64,000 bases of DNA. Origin: Mycobacterium sp. DL99 (GTDB lineage Bacteria > Actinomycetota > Actinomycetes > Mycobacteriales > Mycobacteriaceae). Below are positions 50,471-59,856 of the stretch, piece by piece. The DNA lies in assembly GCF_004762045.1 (NCBI RefSeq), contig NZ_SJOM01000007.1:5853565-5917564 (forward strand), given 5' to 3'. The translations under genes and the position numbers were made by a program. The notes beneath the pieces were generated by a model that saw only the letters and a list, made by a program, of their open reading frames with translations, was not told the DNA's origin and did no database searches. The first letter of the stretch is position 1; each line of letters opens with the position of its first letter.

Positions 50471-51510
50471 GGTGTGCTCCTGTCGGGAAGGTGATCGACG
50501 AACTCCCGCAGGGAGTCGAGGTAACCGGGCGCGTACAACGAGCGCGGCGCGAACACGGCCACCAGGAACGAACGCAAGCCCTGGCGATGGTCGAGCCGGG
50601 CCTTGGCGATGCTGTGCGAGGCGTCCGGGAACTTGTGGACGGTGAGTCGGCCCGGCGGCAGCTGCGCGCGATAGACCCGCTCGGTTTCGGCGACGTCGAC
50701 GTTGCGGTCGTCCGCGCCGAGCATCAGCAGTACGGGAACCTCGATCCGGGGCAGTACCGAAGTGACGTCGGACAGGTAGTTGGCGCGCACGAACCGCAGC
50801 CGGTCGGCGGACATCGGCGGGTCGTCGATGCCGCTCGCGACGTACCGGTCGTAGTCGGCGCCGGCACGCAGCAGCCGTACCGATTCGGTCCGGCGTTTCA
50901 GCGCGGCGGCGATCTCGGGGCCGCCCGCTCCCTGTGCCCGAAGTTCGGCCAGCAGGTTGTATTCGCCTTGCCGCAGCCAGTTGATCGCCGGCCCGACCAG
51001 GATCATGAACCGCAGCTCGGGGTGGTTCGCGGCCACCTCGGGGAGCACCCAGCCGGCCTGACTGATCCCCCACACCCCGATGCGGTGCGGGTCGATGTCG
51101 TCGCGGCTGCGCGCCCAGGTCAGCACAGCCTCGGTCTCGATGGCACGGTCATGCATGCTCTGGGACAGCCAATTGCCCGGCGCCCCTTCGATTCCGGGCT
51201 TGTTCCAGGACACCGAGGCGTAACCGGCCCGGGCGAACGACTCCCACAGCGGCCGGTAGAACGAATCGCGCGACGCGTCAGCAGGGCCATCGCCGTGCAC
51301 GAAAACCACCAGACCGTAGGGCTTTTCGCCGCGGGTCGGCAGCGCCAGGATCGCGTCGAGCGGCTGCGTCGACCCGGGTATCGCCACATGCTCCTCGGTG
51401 ATGTCGAAGTCGTTCTGACACAGGATCACCGCACCGAGTGCAGCCGCGACAACACAGCAGACGGCGATCACCCGGATGCACACGCGAAGCATCAATCTAT
51501 CGTATCTCAT
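50467..51510 (-). CDS. Membrane-anchored alpha/beta hydrolase
   Basis: 347 aa. An uncleaved N-terminal signal anchor (about 8-28) is followed by an alpha/beta hydrolase: oxyanion VVFVHGDGPADASRDSFYRPLWES, nucleophile elbow GVWGISQAGWV, acid in LMLGADDRNVD, and His in FPDASHSIAK. This is the dienelactone-hydrolase/acyl-esterase type. ATG 51510 or 51492; neither has an RBS. First gene of the leftward operon, divergent from ephA over about 73 nt. Confidence 0.78.
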   Translation of the reverse strand: MRYDRLMLRVCIRVIAVCCVVAAALGAVILCQNDFDITEEHVAIPGSTQPLDAILALPTRGEKPYGLVVFVHGDGPADASRDSFYRPLWESFARAGYASVSWNKPGIEGAPGNWLSQSMHDRAIETEAVLTWARSRDDIDPHRIGVWGISQAGWVLPEVAANHPELRFMILVGPAINWLRQGEYNLLAELRAQGAGGPEIAAALKRRTESVRLLRAGADYDRYVASGIDDPPMSADRLRFVRANYLSDVTSVLPRIEVPVLLMLGADDRNVDVAETERVYRAQLPPGRLTVHKFPDASHSIAKARLDHRQGLRSFLVAVFAPRSLYAPGYLDSLREFVDHLPDRSTP

Positions 51511-51583
51511 ACGGCCGTGTTTATTTTGATAGTTTTGAATCGGCAGGCTTACGCAGCCGTCGATCGTGTGCTTGGGTGAGATC

Positions 51584-52507
51584 GTGCTCACACCAACCGA
51601 ACGGTTAGTCGATACAAATGGCGTGACATTGACGGTGACCGAGGCGGGTGAACGCGGAAATCCGGTGGTGGTTCTGGCCCACGGATTCCCTGAGCTCGCG
51701 TACTCGTGGCGGCACCAGATCCCGGCGCTCGCGGCGGCCGGCTATCACGTTCTGGCCCCTGACCAGCGCGGCTACGGCGGCTCATCGCGCCCCGAAGACA
51801 TCGACGCCTACAACATCGTGGAGTTGACCGCCGACATCGCCGGCCTGCTCGATGACGTCGGTGCCGAGCAGGCGGTTCTCATCGGCCACGACTGGGGCTC
51901 GCCGGTCGCGACCAACTTCCCGTTGTTCTACCCGGACCGGGTCAGAGCAGTCGTGGCCATGAGCGTGCCGCCGGTACCTCGAGCGCCCGCACCCCCGACG
52001 CAGATCTGGCGCAAGATCGTCGGGGACAACTTCTTCTACATCCTGTACTTCCAGGAACCCGGTATCGCCGATGCCGCGTTGGGCGCCGACCCGCGTGAGT
52101 CGATGCGCCGGATGCTCTCGATGGAAGGCATCAGTGCGCCCCCGGAAAGCCTGTCGGGACGACCGGTCCCGCCGCTGCCGGACTGGATCAGCGCCGACGA
52201 GTTCGAGCACTACGTGCAGGCGTACACCGAGAACGGCTTCACCGGGCCGCTGAACTGGTACCGCAATTTCGACCGGAACTGGGAGCTGACCGAAAACACT
52301 CCCGCACCGACCATCACGGCGCCCACCCTGTTCCTGGCAGGTACCGCGGATCCGGTACTTGGCTTCACCCCGCGTGACCGGGTGCACGACGTGGTCAGCG
52401 GCGACTACCGCGAGGTGCTGATCGACGGCGCCGGGCACTGGCTGCAGCAGGAACGGCCTGACGAGGTCAACAAAGCGCTCTTGGAGTTCCTGGGAGGCCT
52501 GCGGTGA
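51584..52507 (+). CDS. ephA: Epoxide hydrolase EphA
   Basis: 307 aa. HGFPELAYSWRHQ (oxyanion and cap-side), Asp nucleophile in IGHDWGSPVA, cap with WYRNFDRNWEL, acid in LAGTADPVLGF, and His in IDGAGHWLQQERP. Converts epoxides to diols. GTG 51584 has GGGTGAG 4 nt upstream; an in-frame GTG at 51566 lacks one. Overlaps the LLM flavoprotein gene by 4 nt. Same gene pair as Rv3617-Rv3618. Confidence 0.88.
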   Translation: MLTPTERLVDTNGVTLTVTEAGERGNPVVVLAHGFPELAYSWRHQIPALAAAGYHVLAPDQRGYGGSSRPEDIDAYNIVELTADIAGLLDDVGAEQAVLIGHDWGSPVATNFPLFYPDRVRAVVAMSVPPVPRAPAPPTQIWRKIVGDNFFYILYFQEPGIADAALGADPRESMRRMLSMEGISAPPESLSGRPVPPLPDWISADEFEHYVQAYTENGFTGPLNWYRNFDRNWELTENTPAPTITAPTLFLAGTADPVLGFTPRDRVHDVVSGDYREVLIDGAGHWLQQERPDEVNKALLEFLGGLR

Positions 52508-53691
52508 GTCCTTTGAATTTCGGCGTATTCATCACTCCCTTCCACCCCGTAGGCCAATCCCCCACCACCGCGCTGCAATACGACATGGACCGGGTCGAGG
52601 CGCTGGACCGCCTCGGCTACGACGAGGCCTGGTTCGGCGAACACCACTCCGGCGGTTACGAACTCATCGCCTGTCCCGAGGTGTTCATCGCCGCCGCGGC
52701 CGAACGGACCAGACACATCCGGCTGGGCACCGGTGTGGTGTCACTGCCGTACCACCACCCGCTCATGGTGGCCGACCGCTGGGTGTTGCTCGACCACCTC
52801 ACCCGTGGCCGGGTGATGTTCGGAACCGGGCCCGGGGCACTGCCGTCGGATGCCTACATGATGGGTATCGACCCGGTGGACCAGCGGCCGATGATGCAGG
52901 AATCCCTCGAGGCGATCCTGGCGTTGTTCCGCGCCGCACCCGATGAGCGGATCGACCGCAAGACCGAGTGGTTCACCTTGCGCGACGCCGCCCTGCACAT
53001 CCGTCCCTACACCTGGCCCTACCCAGAAATATCCACTGCGGCAATGATTTCCCCTTCCGGGCCGCGACTGGCCGGGGCATTGGGCACGTCCCTGCTGTCC
53101 CTGTCGATGTCGGTACCCGGCGGCTACGCGGCCGTCGAGACCACGTGGGACACGGTGCGCGACCAGGCCGCCAAATCCGGCCGGCCCGAACCGGACCGCA
53201 AGAACTGGCGGGTGCTGGGCATCATCCACCTCGCCGATACCCGTGAGCAGGCCATCGAAGACTGCACATATGGCCTGCAGGACTTCGCCAACTACTTCGG
53301 GGCAGCCGGCTTCGTGCCGCTCTCCAACGAGACAGGACCGGCCCCGTCCGCATATGAGTTCGTGGAAAACTATGCGGCGGGGGGCAATTGCTGCATCGGC
53401 ACCACCGCCGACGCCATCACCTACATTCAGGACCTGCTGGACCGCTCGGGCGGGTTCGGCACCTTCCTGCTCCTCGGCCACGACTGGGCGCCGCCGGCCG
53501 CCACCTTCCACTCCTACGAACTGTTCGCGCGTGAGGTGATCCCTCATTTCAAGGGCCAGCTCACCGCCGCCCAGGCGTCCCACGACTGGGCGACGGGCAT
53601 GCGGGATCAACTGCTGGGCCGCGCCGGGCAGGCGATCGTCAACGCGATAACCGAAGCCGTCACCGAGGACACCGCCGGAGAGGAGGGTTGA
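52504..53691 (+). CDS. LLM-class flavin-dependent monooxygenase (Rv3618-like)
   Basis: 395 aa, luciferase-like TIM barrel. FGVFITPFHPVGQSPTTAL at the start, LGYDEAWFGEHHSGG, RLGTGVVSLPYHHPLMVADR and GRVMFGTGPGALPSD, all typical of bacterial luciferase-like oxidoreductases. Probably FMN- or F420-dependent; substrate unknown. Its stop overlaps the ATG of the alcohol dehydrogenase gene by one base. Confidence 0.86.
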   Translation: MSPLNFGVFITPFHPVGQSPTTALQYDMDRVEALDRLGYDEAWFGEHHSGGYELIACPEVFIAAAAERTRHIRLGTGVVSLPYHHPLMVADRWVLLDHLTRGRVMFGTGPGALPSDAYMMGIDPVDQRPMMQESLEAILALFRAAPDERIDRKTEWFTLRDAALHIRPYTWPYPEISTAAMISPSGPRLAGALGTSLLSLSMSVPGGYAAVETTWDTVRDQAAKSGRPEPDRKNWRVLGIIHLADTREQAIEDCTYGLQDFANYFGAAGFVPLSNETGPAPSAYEFVENYAAGGNCCIGTTADAITYIQDLLDRSGGFGTFLLLGHDWAPPAATFHSYELFAREVIPHFKGQLTAAQASHDWATGMRDQLLGRAGQAIVNAITEAVTEDTAGEEG

Positions 53692-54701
53692 TGCGCGCCG
53701 CGGTCCTGCGCGGCGGACGGATGGTCGTCCGCGACGACGTGCCCGAACCGGTGCCGGGGCCCGGCGAGGTACTGGTCGAGGTGAAGGCCTGTGGAATCTG
53801 CGGCTCCGACCTGCATTTCGCCACCCACGGCGCCGACATGCTGGCCGCAAGTGCGGACATGGAGGGCGTACCCGACATCGACATCGACCTGGCCGGTGAC
53901 GTCTTCATGGGCCACGAGTTCAGCGCGGAGATCCTCGACGCCGGCCCGGGGACCGAGGCGCCCGCGGCCGGCACCCTGGTGACCTCCGTACCGGTGCTGA
54001 TCTCGGCCGGCGGCATCGCACCGATCGTGTACAGCAACAGCACCCTGGGCGGATACGCCGAGAGGATGCTGCTGTCGGCACCGCTGCTGCTACCAGTACC
54101 CAACGGCCTGAGCGCCGAACACGCCGCGCTCACCGAACCGATGGCCGTCGGCCTGCACGCAGTCAACGCGTCGCGCATCGAACCCGGCGAGGCGGCACTC
54201 GTCGTGGGCTGCGGCCCCGTCGGTATCGCCATCATCGCCGCGCTGAAACTTCGGGGCGTGGAAACCATTGTGGCGTCGGACTTCTCCCCCGCCCGCCGTG
54301 AACTCGCCGCCACGATGGGCGCGCACGTCACCTTGGATCCGGCCGTCGATTCCCCGCTCCATCAGTGCAAGCCCGCGGTGGTGTTCGAGGCCGTCGGCGC
54401 CCCCGGCGTCATCGATGACGTGCTGCGCCGCGCACCCGCGGGCGTCCGACTGGTGGTGGCCGGGGTCTGCATGCAGCCAGACACCGTGCACCCGTTCTAC
54501 GCGGTCACCAAGCAGATCAACATTCAGTTCGTCTTCGGCTACGACCCCGCCGAGTTCGCGAACTCGTTGCGCGCCATCGCCGAGGGCGAGATCGACGTCG
54601 CGCCGATGGTCACGGGAACCGTCGGCCTCGACGGCGTGAGCGCCGCGTTCGGCGAACTCGCCTCCCCCGACCGGCACTGCAAAGTCCTGGTGACCCCGTG
54701 A
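53691..54701 (+). CDS. Zinc-dependent alcohol dehydrogenase (MDR family)
   Basis: 336 aa. Catalytic zinc site GICGSDLHFATHG (Cys38) and GHEFSAEILD. Structural-zinc cysteines of the classical type are absent. NAD(P)-binding GCGPVGIAIIAALK near residue 170. GGAGAGGAGGG precedes the ATG. Last gene of the ephA operon; a diol or alcohol formed by EphA would be a logical substrate. Confidence 0.87.
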   Translation: MRAAVLRGGRMVVRDDVPEPVPGPGEVLVEVKACGICGSDLHFATHGADMLAASADMEGVPDIDIDLAGDVFMGHEFSAEILDAGPGTEAPAAGTLVTSVPVLISAGGIAPIVYSNSTLGGYAERMLLSAPLLLPVPNGLSAEHAALTEPMAVGLHAVNASRIEPGEAALVVGCGPVGIAIIAALKLRGVETIVASDFSPARRELAATMGAHVTLDPAVDSPLHQCKPAVVFEAVGAPGVIDDVLRRAPAGVRLVVAGVCMQPDTVHPFYAVTKQINIQFVFGYDPAEFANSLRAIAEGEIDVAPMVTGTVGLDGVSAAFGELASPDRHCKVLVTP

Positions 54702-54709
54702 CGTCCCGG

Positions 54710-54715
54710 TAGGGT
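54710..54715 (+). promoter_or_regulatory. -10 box of the SIMPL lipoprotein (leaderless)
   Basis: TAGGGT ends 6 nt before the ATG at 54722. Confidence 0.5.
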
Positions 54716-54721
54716 TCGGTC

Positions 54722-55444
54722 ATGCCGATCGGGAATGCGAAATTGCGGGTACTCGGCGTTGCCGCCGCGGGATTGATCGCCGTCAGCGCAAGCGCGTGTG
54801 ATGCGACCTCAGGCCCCGCCGCGGGCGCGCCGGACGGCGCCCGGCAGGTGACCGTCGTCGGATCCGGCCAGGTGCAGGGCGTACCGGACACCCTGACCGC
54901 CGATGTGGCGATGGAGTTCACCGCCCCGGACGTGTCGGGCGCGCTCAACCAGTCCAGCCAGCGCCAGCAGGCCGTGATCGATGCGCTGGTCGGATCGGGC
55001 ATCGACCGCAAGGACATCAGCACCACGCAAGTGAGCGTGCAGCCGCAATTCACCGATAGCAAGATCTCGGGTTACCAGGCCAGCAACGCGATCAAGGTGA
55101 AGATCCGCGACACCGCCAAGGCCTCCCAGACCCTGGCGCTGATCGCAAGCACCGGAGGCGACGCCACCCGCATCAACTCGGTCAACTACTCGATCGAGGA
55201 CGACTCGGACCTCGTGCGCGACGCCCGCGCCCGGGCATTCGACGACGCCAAGAACCGCGCCGATCAATACGCCGGGTTGTCGGGACTTCACCTGGGCAAG
55301 GTGATCTCGATATCCGAGCAGTCCGGTGGCTCCACCCCGCCCACGCCGACCCCGATGCCACGCGCGGCGATGGAAGCGGTTCCGCTCGAACCCGGTCAGC
55401 AGACGGTGAACTTCTCCGTGACCGTGATCTGGGAGCTGACCTAG
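54722..55444 (+). CDS. SIMPL-domain (DUF541) lipoprotein
   Basis: 240 aa. Signal peptide with lipobox-like ASAC (Cys26). The SIMPL domain begins VTVVGSGQVQGVPDTLTADVAMEF and contains IDRKDISTTQVSVQPQF and DDAKNRADQYAGLSGLHLGKVISISE, the usual pattern. It ends NFSVTVIWEL. An exported protein of the BP26/YggE group that forms ring-like oligomers in other bacteria. Function in mycobacteria unknown. Overlaps the convergent gene by 4 nt. Confidence 0.85.
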   Translation: MPIGNAKLRVLGVAAAGLIAVSASACDATSGPAAGAPDGARQVTVVGSGQVQGVPDTLTADVAMEFTAPDVSGALNQSSQRQQAVIDALVGSGIDRKDISTTQVSVQPQFTDSKISGYQASNAIKVKIRDTAKASQTLALIASTGGDATRINSVNYSIEDDSDLVRDARARAFDDAKNRADQYAGLSGLHLGKVISISEQSGGSTPPTPTPMPRAAMEAVPLEPGQQTVNFSVTVIWELT

Positions 55445-55746
55445 GCCGCCGCGCAGTCGGCGGCTGCGGCGCGGAGTGCCGCGACTCGTTCGCGGATGCG
55501 GTACTCCGTGGAACGCGGCATCCCGCAGGGGCGGTAACGCCCGTGCCTGACCCGGCACACCCTGCCGTGGGCGATCTCCCAACGCAGGGCGTCGGAGATC
55601 GCCTTCGACGGCCGTCCCCTAGTGGTGAATCCCTGATCCTCGAGTGCATCGACCAGATCGGCCACCGACTGCGCGCCGTGCTGAAGAAGCTGCACCGTCA
55701 GCACATAGCGAAGGTTGGTGCCCCGCAGCAGGAGTTTGTCCCTCAT
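55441..55746 (-). CDS. Small winged-helix-like protein of unknown function
   Basis: 101 aa, basic. LVDALEDQGFTTRGRPSKAISDALRWEIAHGRVCRVRHGRYRPG has the helix-turn-helix plus beta-wing pattern seen in type IV toxin-antitoxin antitoxins and small regulators. The Ala-rich C-terminus is featureless. I know no named homologue. ATG 55746 has no strong RBS. It lies next to the inverted-repeat element at 55806. Confidence 0.6.
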   Translation of the reverse strand: MRDKLLLRGTNLRYVLTVQLLQHGAQSVADLVDALEDQGFTTRGRPSKAISDALRWEIAHGRVCRVRHGRYRPCGMPRSTEYRIRERVAALRAAAADCAAA

Positions 55747-55805
55747 GGCGTCACGGTGCCAAGAGGGACCGACAAGTCACGCCAGTCACAAATTCCAGCG
55801 GGGTA

Positions 55806-55984
55806 TCCGATGTGCCCGGCTATCAGCGACTTTTCAGCGACAATCGCCACATCGACAACATGGAACTCACCAAACCCATTGTCGCTAACCAGTTTTGCGA
55901 CGCCAGCATCTCTGACCCCACGAGCCTCATCAGTCCAGCGCCCGACTCATAGCGACTCTGTCGCTGACAGCCGGGCAGGTCGGA
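55806..55984. mobile_element. 179-bp element bounded by 25-bp terminal inverted repeats (MITE-like or IS remnant)
   Basis: The left end (55806-55830) and right end (55960-55984) are inverted repeats matching at 22 of 25 positions; both contain TGCCCGGCT and TCAGCGAC. Two more half-copies, TTCAGCGAC at 55834 and GTCGCTAACC at 55881, lie inside, and AGCGAC-TCT-GTCGCT forms a small palindrome at the right end. No transposase is encoded. It fills most of the 280-nt gap before the molybdopterin gene. Lower GC than its surroundings. Confidence 0.55.
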
Positions 55985-56026
55985 CATCGCTTTCCCGCGC
56001 CGACACGCCGAGAGGTCTAGCCGGGG

Positions 56027-58252
56027 TCAACCCGCTGGTGCGATGTCGACGGGGATGCCATTGAGCACCGCGGTGCCCGACAACGGATCCAGATGTGCCC
56101 CGTCGTTGAGTTGATTGACGTTCGCCCCAGGCCGGCTGGCCGCGAGTTGCTGGCCGGTGCCGCCGCGGTCATGTCCCCAGCCATGGGGCAGCGAGACCAC
56201 GCCGCGCCGCATGCCGTCGTTCACCTCGATCGGGGCCAGCAGTTCACCGCCGGGGCCCTTGATCACGGCGATGTCGGTGAGTCCCAGATCAGCGGCATCG
56301 TCGGGATGGATCTGCAGGGTGCACCGGTTGGAGCCGCCCGACAGCGCCGGGAGGTTGTGCATCCAGCTGTTGTTGGACCGCAGATGACGCCGCCCGATCA
56401 GCAGGAACCCGCCTACCGCGCGGCCGAGTGCATCGCGCAGCCGCGCCACGTCGGCGACGATCGGCTCCGGCGCGAGTTCGATTCGCCCGCTTGGGGTTCG
56501 CAGGACCTCGGGGACCCGCGGTTTCAGCGGCCCCAGGTCGATGCCGTGCGGGTTGGCCTTCAACAGCTCCATGGTGAGCCCGTCGGGCTTGGCACCGAAC
56601 GCGTCGCCGTAGGGCCCGAGCCGCAACATCATGTCGAGGCGGCGTTCGTACCCGGGGCCGTCGTACAACATCGAGGTGAGCTCTTCGACGTCGCGGCCCG
56701 CCACCGGCGAATCGGGGTCGGCTGTCTCCTTCGCCAGCGTCTTGGCGATCACCTGGGCGTCGACGAGAGCCGGATCCCCATCGGCCCCGATGCCGTAGAG
56801 GATAAGGGCGAGCCGGGACAGGATCTCGGGCTCGTCGGGCCGTCCGTCCAGTGGCAGTGCCGGCGGGGAGTACCGCACGTTGTTGCGGACGGCGAGGTTG
56901 TTCAGCGCCACGTCGAAGTGCGCGCTGCAGGCCGGCGGGGGCGGCGGCAGGATGACGTCGGCGTGGCGGGTGGTCTCGTTGAGGTACGGATCGACAGACA
57001 GCATGAAGTCGACCCGGTCCAGGGCCCGGTCGAGGCGGTCGCCGTCCGGCGCGGAAAGCACCGGGTTTCCGGCGATCGTGATCATCGCCTTGATCTGCCC
57101 TTCACCGGCGGTGTCGATCTCCTCGGCGAGCGCGGCCGCCGGCAGTTCGGAGAGCACTTCGGGATAGCCCGAGACCCGACTGGCCCACCGCCCGGTCTGG
57201 AATCCGCGGCCGGGTTTCGGCGGGCGCGGTGCGGGTGCGGCGGCTCCGAGCGCGAACATCGCTCCGCCGGGGCGGTCGAGGTTGCCGGTGAGGACGTTGA
57301 TCACGTCGACGAGCCAGCTGCCGATGGTCCCGAACTCGACTGTGGACGTACCCATCCGGCCGTAGACGGCGGCGGTCGGGGCGGCGGCGAGCTCGCGGGC
57401 CAGATCCCGGATCTCTTCGGCTGCCACGCCGCACGCCTGCTCGACGGCCTCGGGTGAGAACTCGTCGGCCAGGTCACGGACCTGCTCGACCCCGGTGACG
57501 TGCTCGGCGAGCCCGCCGAGTTCGACGAGCTCCTCTTCGAACAGCACGTGCACGATGGCGAACAGCAGCGCCGCATCGGTACCCGGCCGCGGGGCGAGGT
57601 GGCGGTCGGCCAGTTTGGCGGTCTGGGTGCGGGCCGGATCGATGACGACGAGCTTGCCGCCGCGTTTACGCAAGGCCCGTAGCTTGCCTCCGAAGTCGGC
57701 GGCGGTGGCCAGGCTGCCGTTCGACACCAGCGGATTCGCACCGATGATCACCAGATAGTCGGTGCGGTCAAGATCGGGGACGGTGAACGCGACCGGGCTG
57801 CCGAACATCAGGCCCAGCGCGACGTGCTTGGGCATCTGGTCGAGCGTGCTGGCACTGGACACCTGCCGGGTGCCGAGGCCCCGGATGATCAGCGGCGCGT
57901 ACAGACTGCCGGCGATGGTGTGCGCGTTCGGGTTGCCGAGGTAAACCCCGACCGCGGCACCGCCGTGCTCGGCGATCACCGCGGCGAGTCGCTCGGCGAC
58001 CACCGCGTACGCCTCAGCCCAAGTCGCTTCGGTGAGTACGCCGTCACGCCGGATCAGTGGGCGCGTCAGCCGGTCCGGATCGTTGTCGAGCTCACCGAAG
58101 CTGGCGCCCTTGGGGCAGATGAATCCCGCACTGAACACGTCGTCACGATCGCCGCGGGCGGCGGTCACCCGACCGTCGGAGATGGTGAGCGTCAGGCCAC
58201 AGGTGGCCTCGCAGAAGGGGCAGATCCGAAGGGCCGTGCGGGTATCAGCCAT
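56027..58252 (-). CDS. Molybdopterin-dependent oxidoreductase (formate dehydrogenase/nitrate reductase family)
   Basis: 741 aa. N-terminal [4Fe-4S] ligands CPFCEATC and FICPKG (C-x2-C-x3-C...C), then Mo-bisMGD-binding domains (VGVYLGNPNAHTIAGSLY, VIIGANPLVSNGSLA, ITIAGNPVLSAP) and a C-terminal MGD-binding barrel (LQIHPDDAADLGL, VSLPHGWGHDRGG). There is no Tat signal, so it is cytoplasmic. The electron partner and substrate are not evident. It starts 19 nt after hpt. Not part of the core order I recall for M. tuberculosis here. Confidence 0.85.
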   Translation of the reverse strand: MADTRTALRICPFCEATCGLTLTISDGRVTAARGDRDDVFSAGFICPKGASFGELDNDPDRLTRPLIRRDGVLTEATWAEAYAVVAERLAAVIAEHGGAAVGVYLGNPNAHTIAGSLYAPLIIRGLGTRQVSSASTLDQMPKHVALGLMFGSPVAFTVPDLDRTDYLVIIGANPLVSNGSLATAADFGGKLRALRKRGGKLVVIDPARTQTAKLADRHLAPRPGTDAALLFAIVHVLFEEELVELGGLAEHVTGVEQVRDLADEFSPEAVEQACGVAAEEIRDLARELAAAPTAAVYGRMGTSTVEFGTIGSWLVDVINVLTGNLDRPGGAMFALGAAAPAPRPPKPGRGFQTGRWASRVSGYPEVLSELPAAALAEEIDTAGEGQIKAMITIAGNPVLSAPDGDRLDRALDRVDFMLSVDPYLNETTRHADVILPPPPPACSAHFDVALNNLAVRNNVRYSPPALPLDGRPDEPEILSRLALILYGIGADGDPALVDAQVIAKTLAKETADPDSPVAGRDVEELTSMLYDGPGYERRLDMMLRLGPYGDAFGAKPDGLTMELLKANPHGIDLGPLKPRVPEVLRTPSGRIELAPEPIVADVARLRDALGRAVGGFLLIGRRHLRSNNSWMHNLPALSGGSNRCTLQIHPDDAADLGLTDIAVIKGPGGELLAPIEVNDGMRRGVVSLPHGWGHDRGGTGQQLAASRPGANVNQLNDGAHLDPLSGTAVLNGIPVDIAPAG

Positions 58253-58271
58253 GCCTGCGATTCTGCGCCGG

Positions 58272-58850
58272 TCAGGGCGTTTCGTACACCTTCGGTTCCA
58301 GGGTGCCGATGTAGGGCAGATCGCGGTAGCGCTCGGCGAAATCCAGGCCGTATCCGACGACGAACTCGTTGGGGATGTCGAAGCCCACGTAGGCGACGTC
58401 GAGTTCGGTCCTGACGGCGTCGGGCTTGCGCAGCAGCGTGCAGACCCGCAGCGACCGCGGGCCACGGGTGGCCAGGTTGCGCAGCAACCAGGACAGGGTC
58501 AGCCCCGAGTCGATGATGTCCTCGACGATCAGCACGTCGCGGTCATTGATGTCGCGGTCGAGGTCTTTGAGGATGCGCACCACACCCGAGGACGAGGTGG
58601 ACGAGCCGTACGAGCTGACCGCCATGAACTCCAGCTGCGTGGGCAGCGGGATGGTCCGGGCCAGATCGGTGACGAACATGACCGCGCCCTTGAGCACGGT
58701 GACCAACAGCAGGTCGTCGTTGCCCAGATTGTCTCGGTATTGCTCGGCGATCATCTCGGCGAGTTCGACGGTGCGGGTCCGGATCTGCTCCTCGGACAAC
58801 AGCACCGATTTGATGTCTCCCGCATACAGCTCGGCAGAGTCGACAGCCAC
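58272..58850 (-). CDS. hpt: Hypoxanthine phosphoribosyltransferase
   Basis: 192 aa. PRPP-binding motif [54 protein letters not shown] at the C-terminus. Purine salvage of hypoxanthine and guanine. The order hpt-tilS is conserved in many actinobacteria. ATG 58850 gives the family length. Confidence 0.95.
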   Translation of the reverse strand: MAVDSAELYAGDIKSVLLSEEQIRTRTVELAEMIAEQYRDNLGNDDLLLVTVLKGAVMFVTDLARTIPLPTQLEFMAVSSYGSSTSSSGVVRILKDLDRDINDRDVLIVEDIIDSGLTLSWLLRNLATRGPRSLRVCTLLRKPDAVRTELDVAYVGFDIPNEFVVGYGLDFAERYRDLPYIGTLEPKVYETP

Positions 58851-58896
58851 ATCGAACAGCGTGCCATGCGAGGCAGCTGCTTTCCAACGCGGATCG

Positions 58897-59856
58897 CTAG
58901 ACCGGTTCGGTATGCATCATCAGCACGCCGCCGCGCCGCGCCGCGAACAACCGCTGTTTGCGCAGCCCGGACCCGACGGCCACGCCACCCTGCCCGCGCC
59001 AGGCCGTCACCAGCCGGTCGACGCCGCGGATCTGGATGTCGGTCAGATCACACGCGCCGCTGTCCAGCAACCAGGCCCGGATCACCCGGCGCCGCACCGC
59101 GTCGGGCAACGGGGCCAACCCGGCGGTGTCCAGACCGCCGGCCTCGATGCGCGCCCCGGCCAGGGCCTCGCCGGCCAGCGCGTCGAGCGTCTCGGTGTCC
59201 TCGCGCAGCGCGGTCGCGGTGCGGGCCAGGGCCTCGGCCACCCCGCCGCCGAGCACGTCCTCCAGCAGCGGCAGCACCTCGCGGCGGAGCCGGACCCGGG
59301 TGAACCGGGGTTCGGCATTGTGCGGGTCCTGCCACGGGCTGAGGCCGAGTTCGTCGCAGACGGCGTGCGTCAGTGTGCGACGCACCCCCAGCAGGGGCCG
59401 GTGCCAGGGCGGGTCATGCGGGCGCATCCCGGCGATCGAGCGGGCACCCGATCCGCGGCCCAGCCCGAGCAGCACCGTCTCGGCCTGGTCGTCGAGCGTG
59501 TGGCCGAGCAGTACCGGGGCGCCGGCACGGGCCGTGTCGAGTGCTGCGTAACGGGCCTGACGTGCCGCCGCCTCCGGCCCGCCGGTACGGCCTACGTCAA
59601 CCAGAAGAACATGCGCTGCAACGCATCCCAATGCCATCGCCTGCCTGCGCGCAGCTTCGGCGACGGCGTCCGATCCGGCTTGCAACCGGTGGTCGACGAT
59701 CAGCGCGGTGGTGGGCCGCAGGCCGGCCGCGACGGCGGTCAACGCCAGGGAGTCCGGGCCGCCCGACAATGCCACACACCATGTCGAGCCATCGACGCCC
59801 TCGCCGGTGGCCGCGACCGCTTGCCGCAGCGCGGCTACAGCACCCGTTCGATCCAT
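58897..59856 (-). CDS. tilS: tRNA(Ile)-lysidine synthetase
   Basis: 319 aa, the short actinobacterial form. PP-loop ATP motif [10 protein letters not shown] near residue 30, [19 protein letters not shown], and a shortened C-terminal domain. It makes lysidine at C34 of tRNA-Ile(CAU), an essential change. It overlaps the upstream zinc-protease-like gene by 22 nt. Confidence 0.93.
   Translation of the reverse strand: MDRTGAVAALRQAVAATGEGVDGSTWCVALSGGPDSLALTAVAAGLRPTTALIVDHRLQAGSDAVAEAARRQAMALGCVAAHVLLVDVGRTGGPEAAARQARYAALDTARAGAPVLLGHTLDDQAETVLLGLGRGSGARSIAGMRPHDPPWHRPLLGVRRTLTHAVCDELGLSPWQDPHNAEPRFTRVRLRREVLPLLEDVLGGGVAEALARTATALREDTETLDALAGEALAGARIEAGGLDTAGLAPLPDAVRRRVIRAWLLDSGACDLTDIQIRGVDRLVTAWRGQGGVAVGSGLRKQRLFAARRGGVLMMHTEPV

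Noticed and set aside
55747-56026. Coding gene in the gap before the molybdopterin oxidoreductase
   Set aside because: Open frames there are short, unlike in composition, and lie within the inverted-repeat element.
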